From NCBI RefSeq assembly GCF_000213175.1, contig NW_009799104.1, forward strand, positions 3,067,864-3,096,085: a DNA stretch of 28,222 nt. Direction: 5' to 3'. The notes under the pieces are model-generated. The model ran no database searches and was not told the origin of the DNA. It saw nothing but the letters and a program-made list of their open reading frames with translations. The position numbers and the translations under genes were made by a program. The stretch's first letter is position 1; the number at the start of each line of letters is the position of its first letter. Shown one piece after another: positions 21,254 through 28,222 of this stretch. This stretch comes from Neurospora tetrasperma FGSC 2508. Its lineage: Eukaryota > Ascomycota > Sordariomycetes > Sordariales > Sordariaceae.

Positions 21254-23030
21254 TTTGAGGACTTCTTGTTCGGGACTTTCTTCTATCGATGGCGATGTCG
21301 CGAATTTGGTTGAGGAGGTTTTCTACAAGTGTCTCTGTCTGGTAATTGATGATTAGCGGATTGCCGATGAACTGTCGATGGTTGGTGACAGTTTACTAGA
21401 AAGTTGGGCCAACCTCTAGACTAGACTTGACGGGGACTGGAGTAGACTGGAAAAGTAAGAAGGGAGCCTGCGCACATTGATATTTGTGCTCGAGCTGTTG
21501 GACTACCTGTCAGATCGTGTCGTAGTCGAACATCCCATTGTTGTGCAATGGCTTGCCGGGGAAGGCGGTAGAGCGGTTGTGATGGAGGAGTGAATAGGTG
21601 AACAGCTGCAATAGGTAGAATAGGTAATAGGTAGAGTGGCCAAAGTGGAGTGTTGCATGATAAGTTATAGATCAAACTCTATTGACAAAGGTTACGTTAA
21701 GCGGTTGAGAACTTGGGATGACAACAAAGGGGGTTGGGCTCCGTTGAATAGCTGGAAGTTTCGTGAAGGGACTCGTGACGTTTGTTGAAGTAGCAAGGGC
21801 TTGAGCTTGTGTGTTCGTGAGATGATTATTACCAGCCAAGCTTGTCGGACGGTTGCCATTGTCCTCTATTCGGTGCGAAAGGCTTCCTCTATGCGAGTGT
21901 CGCAGGATTTCATCCGAAAGATTTGCTGGGTGCGGTGGCCACCAAGGTACATCTGATCGAAAACAATCCGTTACTTTTTTCATGTGACAATGAAAGCCCG
22001 TACTTGCCGATGAACTGTTGGCCACTTCATTTGAACATATTCCGCATCATGCTGATGAGTGTTGTCCACCATTCGATCCGATGAAGCCATCCCCAACTCC
22101 AATCTCACATACTGAAGTAGACCCCGAGAACACTCCTCATGATCGACGCTCGGCAGCTTGAAACTCGCCTCATTTCACCTTCGAATCTCCAGCTAGTGAC
22201 TTCACCAGTGCGGGGATACAACTTCGAATCTCTCTTTCCCCTCCTCGTTCTCGGTAGTGGGCAGGGTGGGTGGGTGTTTCCCCCGGATTTTGGAGGGTTT
22301 ATTGTACGAGTAACGGGCGGAGAGAGAATAGCGCAGGTGTGCCAGTTTATGAGAGAAAGTATGTGAGGGGCAGGAAAAGTCTGGAAGTGATTACTGTAGG
22401 AGGATCTTGTTGTTCATGGCATTTCCCGATTCGGTCCTCCGAGTGTCATCTGTGATGCAAGCAAGGAAACCGACCATGTTCCGGAAAAGAATTCCACTTG
22501 TCCAATGTTTCAAAACATAGGTAGGTAGCGGCGGGTGATCCTTAACAATTTCCACTAGAGAGTGGGTCCCTGCTCCCTAGCGCCTTAAAAGCGGGTGGTC
22601 CCTGCCGCCCGAGCAGGCCGGGCCTTGCAGCCCTGACACCCGACCTCAGCCGCACAGCCCCCACTGAGCCGCTGCGGCGGGTCAGATTCAGCGGACAACT
22701 TCAGGGCAACAACAGCACTTCAAGATCTCGTCATTTTCCCATTTTCAACTTCACTTCCAAGTTTCTTTGTCTATCGCGGACTATCCCAACAATTACGCGC
22801 GTGCTACCCTACCTTCACTTCTAAGTGAGAAGCACACCATCAAATCCGGTATTTCATCGTCGAGTAATCCAAAGCATCGCCATCCATAACTGCCTGCGCC
22901 TGGACTCGTTCACCTACCCGTCCATCTACAAGTCCATCCACTCCCACCTCCCTCCAACACCTTCAACCAGCCCTACCCAAACCAACCCAAAGCCCACCAC
23001 CGGCTCCGGCCCCCCCCCCAAACCTTCAAA
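21254..23030. other. Divergent intergenic/promoter region
   Basis: This should hold the 5' region of the 76-aa gene (leftward) and the promoter and leader of the saf4-like gene (rightward). A GC-rich patch lies at 22560-22680, and a C/A-rich, CT-rich leader at 22880-23030, common just upstream of fungal start codons. A 117-residue frame on the minus strand (22025-21672) has no coding-like codon bias and was not called. Confidence 0.5.
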
Positions 23031-24239
23031 ATGCAAGGCTTCAACATGGGCAAATACGTCCCTCCAGACGCGGAGGGCGTCTACTCAGGCAACCAGCTCA
23101 GCAAAAAGCACCCCCTCGGCCACCGCGCCTCCAAGCTCGCCACCCAGGGCATTCTCACCGTGCGCTTCGAGCTCCCCTTTGCCGTTTGGTGCGACCACTG
23201 CCAGCCTCACCCCACCATCATCGGCCAGGGCGTGCGGTTCAACGCGGCCAAGAAGAAAGTCGGCAATTACTACTCCACTCCCATCTGGAGTTTCACCATC
23301 AAGCACGCGCAATGTGGCGGCAAGATTGAGATTAGGACAGACCCAAAAATGACGAGGTATGTGGTTGTGAGTGGGGGGCGGGCAAGGGATACGGGTACGG
23401 ATGAGGAGAGTTTGGTCAAACTTGGTCTGGAAGGGAGTGCTGGTGGGTTTGAGATACAGACGGAAAAGGAACGGCAGGAACAGAGGGATGCGGCGTTTGG
23501 GAAGCTGGAGAAGACGATTGCGGACCGTGAGAGGGCGGAGGAAGCGAAAGTGAGGATCGATGAGTTGCTAGAGGCGCAGGAAAAGGCTTGGGAAGATCCA
23601 TATGCGAGGAATCAGAAGCTGAGGAAGGCGTTTAGGGTGGGGAGGAAAGAAAGGGAGACGGAGGCGGAGAGGACGGAAGATCTCAAGGAGAGGATGGGGT
23701 TGGGGATCGAGCTGTTGCCGGGCACGGAGGAGGATGAACGGAGGGCGAGGTTGATTGAGTTTGGGGGTGTACCGGATATTGGTTTGGGCAGGGATGACGT
23801 GGTGCAAAAGGCGTTGGCGAGACCGTTGTTTGGGGATGGGAAGAACAGCAAAACGGAGGAGAAAAAGGGCGGGAAGAAGAAGGATGCGTCCAAGGGAAAG
23901 CTCAAGTCGGAGATTGCTGCTACCAAGATGCGGGAAGCGTTGGTTTCCGAGATTGTGGGTCATACGCGGGCGGCCAAGGACCCGTTTCTCGACTGGGGGA
24001 GTAGGGAGTCGACACCCAAGCCGCGAGGAGCTTTGATACCTGGGCTCAAGAGGAAACGGGCTGCTGGAGAAGAGACTCCCGATCCACCACCTGTGGGTGC
24101 AGCGTCATCGATGACTGGTCCTCTTGCTGAAGGAAGGGATGCTGCGGAAACCAAGAGCCGAAAGCAGACGACAGAGGGTGGCTCAACTACACAAACGAGC
24201 AAACCCGGACTCGTGGCTTACGATTCTGATTCGGACTGA
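23031..24239 (+). CDS. CWC16-family splicing factor, Saf4/CCDC130 homologue
   Basis: Single-exon frame of 402 aa starting MQGFNMGKYVPPDAEG; the start is set by the ATG just after a C/A-rich leader and by the family's conserved N-terminus. CWC16 proteins (Yju2/CCDC94 and Saf4/CCDC130) are nuclear spliceosome components acting around the catalytic steps of pre-mRNA splicing. The conserved core covers residues 5-122: HPLGHRASKL, GILTVRFELPFAVWCDHC, GVRFNAAKKKVGNYYSTPIW, CGGKIEIRTDP, and YVVVSGG. Zinc ligands appear to be Cys54, Cys57, His92 and Cys95, with His where animal proteins usually have Cys. A charged, coiled-coil-like region follows (about 143-235), then a Lys-rich linker with RPLFGDG. 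The C-terminus GLVAYDSDSD resembles the acidic ends of CCDC130 proteins and supports Saf4 rather than Yju2. Codons are C-ending to about 23330 and abruptly G-rich afterwards. It is convergent with gpi18. Confidence 0.93.
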   Translation: MQGFNMGKYVPPDAEGVYSGNQLSKKHPLGHRASKLATQGILTVRFELPFAVWCDHCQPHPTIIGQGVRFNAAKKKVGNYYSTPIWSFTIKHAQCGGKIEIRTDPKMTRYVVVSGGRARDTGTDEESLVKLGLEGSAGGFEIQTEKERQEQRDAAFGKLEKTIADRERAEEAKVRIDELLEAQEKAWEDPYARNQKLRKAFRVGRKERETEAERTEDLKERMGLGIELLPGTEEDERRARLIEFGGVPDIGLGRDDVVQKALARPLFGDGKNSKTEEKKGGKKKDASKGKLKSEIAATKMREALVSEIVGHTRAAKDPFLDWGSRESTPKPRGALIPGLKRKRAAGEETPDPPPVGAASSMTGPLAEGRDAAETKSRKQTTEGGSTTQTSKPGLVAYDSDSD

Positions 24240-24630
24240 GTAACCAACGACGAGTATTCGACTAGGCGTTGTGCATTCACGGACAGTTTTGGATCTGCAT
24301 GGGATATAGCATAGCACCACATCGGAGCGACATAAGCATTGTTTTTTCAGCCTTGGAATTTAGACTTCAAATCGGTTTTACTCATCTGTTAAGTTTTACA
24401 GATACGCACGCAGATGAAGAAGCTGCCTGCGACAATAAACAACCATAAGACAGTCAAGAATCTCTCTCAATCGCAAAGAAGCTCGACAGCAAAGACATGA
24501 TGGATTGGCTGTGTATATAGGTATATTTCGTTTCTTCCTAACTCCAACATCCAAGGGTAGCAACAAACGACATATCCCTTACCTCAACACAGGTACCCCA
24601 TTTCTGTTCCTCAAAACGATGAATCCTAGT
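24240..24630. terminator. Shared 3' region between saf4 and gpi18
   Basis: A 391-bp convergent interval. An AATAAA hexamer at 24434-24439 on the plus strand, about 195 nt after the saf4 stop, is a plausible poly(A) signal for that gene. No equally clear signal is visible on the minus strand for gpi18. Confidence 0.45.
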
Positions 24631-26968
24631 CTACGCCGGCGGCAAAAAAGAAGTAAACAACACCCCCTGAATCGCCGCATACATGACCATAAACACCACA
24701 ATCCCCTTACCCAGCTTCTTCTTCTTCTGCTGCTGCTGCTGCTGCTGCATGTCCCCATCACCGATAAGCTGCTGAGCCAACCACCAGTACCACAGCGGAT
24801 ACCCTGACGATATCCGCGTGATGATCTGCACGTGGTACGTGCTTACCGCCAGAACCGCAAGCAACACCTGTTCCGCGGCTGCCGAGCGCATGAGGATCTG
24901 CATGCGTTGCTGCTGGGCTGTCGTTGGTGACTCGCCGTCGGGGTGTGGGGGGATGACGGCTTCATCGGACTTGATGGAGCCGGATGAAGGGGTGTCTGAG
25001 GAGGGAGAAGACGTAGACTTGGCGTCGGAGTTAATGGCTAGGGGTACTTTTGCTGTGGATGATTGCTGACTGAGCTGGTCAAGTGCCGACTTGACTAGGA
25101 TCGCGAGCATCGGAGCAGCGAGTAGGAAGAGCGGGATGTTGGGAAGGGTCCAGTAGCGGAGGAAACCGACGTTCCTGTTTATTGGGAGTTTGTTAGTAAT
25201 GATTACACCATTCTTTCGGCGAATTGAGTAGATGGGTGATAAAGTCGGTGATATCGATAGAGTAAGTAAGATGAGGCGTTTTAGCATGTCCAATCGCCGC
25301 TGGTTTTGAAGGGAGAGAAAGAAGCCTCATTCTGCTTCATTTGACCACCCAGATGAAGACGGATGATATCTCCTGTCCCCATCCAAACAAAGAAGAAGAT
25401 AAGAGAAGGCCACCGATCGGGAAAAAGGACTTACCAATAATGTTTCTGCACAAACGTGTAAATGCTAGGCACCACCGCAGCGCACCACTCCCTTGCTTCT
25501 TCTCGCGCCACAAGTTCCTCTAACCCACCACCAGCACCAGCATTCACACCAGCACCAACGCCACTGCTGCCGTAGCCGTGGGCGCTACCACTACCGCCGG
25601 ATATCTCGGATATCTCTACCTCTAACCCGGACGACAAAAACTTATTAAGCAACCACAAACTCCCAGAAGGGCAATACCTCAACCACGCCACAGTTTGCGG
25701 CACGATACTTCCCGCCGCTACAAAGATCCCACCCAAGCCTAGAGCGATCAGTCGTCTCAGCGTCTTGAGCAGCGGGACTCTTCCTCTTCCTCTTCCTCCA
25801 GACGTACTAATAACGAAGCCCGATAGGATACCGAGGACTTCCCAAGCAAAGGGTAGTCCGTTCAAGATACCGTTACTTCTGAATAGTGTGGCTAGACCGA
25901 AGGAGAGGCCGGCTAGGAGGAGGTGAAGGTCGCCTTTCAGCGTTACTGACCCCCTGTCACCCTTTTCAATGTGGCCAGAGACAGCGGTGGTGCCATCTTG
26001 ATCAGATAAACAAGATTGAGCGTAAAACCACCACCCCAAGAACGAATACAAAGCACACGAGCTTTCGGCGTAGGGGGCGGAGAGAAACAGGCCGGCGGGG
26101 GAGAAGATGTGCAGGAGGGAGGTGAGGAGAGCTAGTTTACGCCGCTTTAGGGGAGAAGAGTTGAAACCGGAGAGTGGTAAGAGGAGGGTTAGGTGGTAAA
26201 GGACAAAAGAGGCGAGGAGGTGGGAAGCATTGGAGAGGAGGAGGGCCGTGGTTGCTTCTGCGAGGGCGGTGGGTGAGGTGGCGAGGGGCAGGGGCAGGCC
26301 GAGGGTTTGGAGAGCTGTGAGGTTTGTTAGTTACTGGCTTTTGTGAAGTTTGAGGTAGGTAGATGTGTGAGGTGCGTGAAGATGGACGAGGCGAGTGTGG
26401 ATTGGTGATGTGAGTCCGAGGCGTGACTAGTAGGGACATCAATCCCCTTCAGCAAAGGAGAGCATATTCCCAAACCAGCTTCTCACCACTTGTCCTCCTC
26501 TCACCTTCTCACCTCCTCACTCAACCATCCATTTCCACCCATCCATCTCAACCCATCCCAACACCCCAACACGTCAAACAAAGAAAGATCAAGAAACTCA
26601 CCCTTCAAAACCCCCCTCACGCACACCACCAACCCTGTCCCAAAAGCCCACTCCTGCTCATAAACATACCCCCTCTTCGCCGCACTCACAAAATAGATAG
26701 CATCCCAACTCGTGAACCTCGTGACCAGCCGCTTGCCAAAGTTGCTCAACAGCTCTGCAACCCCATCATTACCATCGTTGACAGAAAGAGGTTCGGCATT
26801 GCCTACCAGCAATAAATCGGCTGAAGTGTCGTAGGCGCGATCATTAACGAGGGTCGAGCCAACGGCGATCAGCAAGAGGAAGAGTTTCCAGAGGATGAAG
26901 GATTCGAGAATGGTTTTGTGGGGGTGCGCGAGTGCCGAACTCTTGGGGGAAGGCGCGGTGGTTGTCAT
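24631..26968 (-). CDS. GPI mannosyltransferase II (Gpi18/PIG-V)
   Basis: CDS is complement(join(24631..25174, 25435..26314, 26602..26968)), 596 aa. It encodes the ER multi-pass enzyme (GT76, GT-C fold) that uses dolichyl-phosphate mannose to add the second mannose of the GPI anchor precursor. Exon 1 (residues 1-122) has a first membrane segment at about 24-37 and the family motif RFTSWDAIYF (85-93) followed by RGYVYEQEWAFG. Asp89 is the likely catalytic luminal residue. Exon 2 carries FSPAGLFLSAPYAES and several hydrophobic segments. Exon 3 begins in the motif HYWNVGFLRYWTLPNIPLF, split across the intron, and ends with VQIITRISSGYPLWYWW. Intron 1 (26601-26315, GTGAGT...CAG, branch TAACTAAC) is 287 nt. 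Intron 2 (25434-25175, GTAAGT...CAG, branch TACTAAC) is 260 nt. A polyGln-polyLys tract sits just before the last membrane segment. The start at 26968 is the first Met giving a family-like N-terminus; the frame is open further upstream. Confidence 0.93.
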
Positions 26969-27969
26969 GTCATTGGTCTTTTTGTTTTGATGTTTGTTGA
27001 GATATCTAGTGTATCTGGATCCGGAGCCGCGATAGGTCGGGGTCAAAGACCTACGGGAGACTCGAGAAGAATTGTAGACGGTGATTGATTGGGATGGCGA
27101 CGGGAAGGCCGTGGGACTGGTGGTACAACACAACGTGTATCTCACTCAGACCATCAAAGGTGTGTGTACCTTGCGCGCGCGAAAGGTGGTACTGCGTCCT
27201 CAGTGTGTCGCCCGTGTGTGTGTGATGGTTCGTGTCGTGTCACTTTGAGAGTTGTTGGTAAAAGTTCCACGTGGAAGTCAGGGGTTCTTGGTTGTTGAGA
27301 TTGGCGAGTTTCCAGTGTTTCGGTAAGGCTGAATGAACGAACGAAACCGATAAATGAGAAATCTTTAGCTGGTTATGGTTAAAGGTCTTTGCTCTTCCCA
27401 AGACCGTTGTATGTGCCGTGTTGTGGCGTTTCAGGCTTCTAGTTTCAATTGTGTGAACGGGGTATGTGCCTCTTTGAGATGAGAACGAAGTTGTCACTGC
27501 CAGTGTCACCACTTCCTCAAGGTTGCAGCAAGTGACATTGCGAAACATTCAGTGCTTGCGGCGTGGCACTGAAACTTACGGTATGCGCTGTACTGGAGAG
27601 CGCTAATTGTTAACGCACTCTAGCCTTTTATGAAACGCAGCGCTCGGACCTATGCCCTTAACGGCTTCCTAAATACAAGACACGACTACACGCCAGTCAT
27701 GGTGAGAGCTTCACGCCTCCTTTCCCCCAAAGTAAACAAACTTCCCTTTTCAGCCTGATTTGAGACTTCCGGAGTAACCGGAAACCGCTCTCAGGTCCCA
27801 AATTTCATCACTACGATATGATGTATCCCTTCTTGGCGGTGAACCACAAGATCGCACGAGGCTATCTGCCGGTAGTTGGGTGTCAACTCGAGATATCAGA
27901 TCACTGTAGGAGGTGGCCTGACCTTCCGAACGATATTCGCATGTGAAAAGCTGCTGGACATCTTCGCTA

Positions 27970-27987
27970 AACACGATCCATCGTGTT
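27970..27987. promoter_or_regulatory. Perfect 8-bp-arm palindrome (AACACGAT-CC-ATCGTGTT)
   Basis: Two perfect 8-bp arms separated by CC, lying 24 bp upstream of a TATA box. The symmetry and position suit a dimeric transcription-factor site, but no factor is assigned. Confidence 0.4.
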
Positions 27988-28011
27988 CAAAGCCCAGAAC
28001 TGCAGCACGGC

Positions 28012-28019
28012 TATAAAAG
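28012..28019 (+). promoter_or_regulatory. TATA box candidate (TATAAAAG)
   Basis: A canonical TATAAAAG about 100 bp upstream of the ATG at 28119, a normal distance for a fungal core promoter with a short leader. Confidence 0.45.
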
Positions 28020-28118
28020 GGCCGATGAAGGGACTTTTGCCTGATGCGTAAAATTCCGTTGAAAAGGCTGCAGAGAGATTCAAGAGAATTCGGCCGAAAC
28101 TCGTTAGACATTCCTCTC

Positions 28119-28176
28119 ATGGACGACCACAACGAAGCCTTCCCCGAGACATGCGAATGTACTCCTGATGACACGG
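28119..28176 (+). CDS. Possible first exon of an unidentified gene (partial)
   Basis: ATG at 28119 opens 19 codons plus one base (MDDHNEAFPETCECTPDDT) and is followed immediately by GTATGT, a strong fungal 5' splice site. The rest of the gene would lie beyond the window; the following bases are T-rich as in an intron. A TATA box and a palindrome lie upstream. The peptide is acidic with two Cys and is too short to identify. A chance ATG-to-donor coincidence is quite possible. Confidence 0.3.
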
Positions 28177-28222
28177 GTATGTTCCCTGGACCCATTTTGG
28201 ACTTTGTGTCTTTTTTTTTTCG

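Larger units (their letters stand above)
26969..28118. promoter_or_regulatory. Divergent promoter region between gpi18 and a candidate gene
   Basis: This separates the start of gpi18 (leftward) from a possible gene starting at 28119 (rightward). It contains a short CG-alternating patch (27173-27181), GT-rich stretches (27205-27222), and, near the right end, a palindrome and a TATA box described separately. I saw no convincing coding frame inside. Confidence 0.45.

Noticed and set aside
21672-22025. 117-codon open frame (-)
   Set aside because: Codon use is unlike the adjacent 76-aa gene, with no recognisable domain; it probably lies in the promoter region.

Overview
The window looks like a nuclear chromosome segment of a filamentous ascomycete, most likely Neurospora or a close Sordariaceae relative. 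The reasons are the gene families present (a velvet regulator, CWC16/Saf4, Gpi18/PIG-V), short introns with GT...AG ends and CTAAC/ACTAAC/TACTAAC branch sites, and a 4 kb AT-soaked block whose substitutions look like repeat-induced point mutation (RIP, CpA to TpA). The genus is inferred from these features; no search was run.

Left side (1-3346): the last exon of a GH43 glycoside hydrolase (+ strand, cut by the window edge) lies tail to tail with a complete two-exon velvet-domain regulator of VosA type (- strand).

Centre (3347-21022): about 17.7 kb with no convincing functional gene. It holds a 339-bp MITE-like element with 25-bp terminal inverted repeats and a TA target duplication (4781-5119), a pentanucleotide satellite (7427-7472), and a 4.3-kb RIP-degraded DNA element (12457-16772). 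That element is bounded by about 66-bp inverted repeats that carry CA/GT microsatellites. Inside are two convergent pseudogenes, each still in one unshifted frame. One is an 840-codon frame of unknown function on +, with about 43 internal stops. The other is a roughly 350-codon Tc1/mariner (DDE) transposase on -, which appears to have lost all three catalytic acidic residues. This two-gene transposon is the most interesting object in the window.

Right side (21023-28222): a small 76-aa basic/charged protein gene (-), then the splicing factor Saf4/CCDC130 homologue (+, single exon). Convergent with it is the GPI mannosyltransferase II gene gpi18/PIG-V (-, three exons, 596 aa), which makes the second mannose linkage of GPI anchors in the ER. 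Divergent from gpi18 at the right edge is a possible first exon of a further gene (+), with a TATA box and a palindrome upstream.

The genes are independent eukaryotic transcription units; there is no operon or evident pathway cluster. All splice junctions given here were read from sequence signals and protein continuity and have no transcript support.
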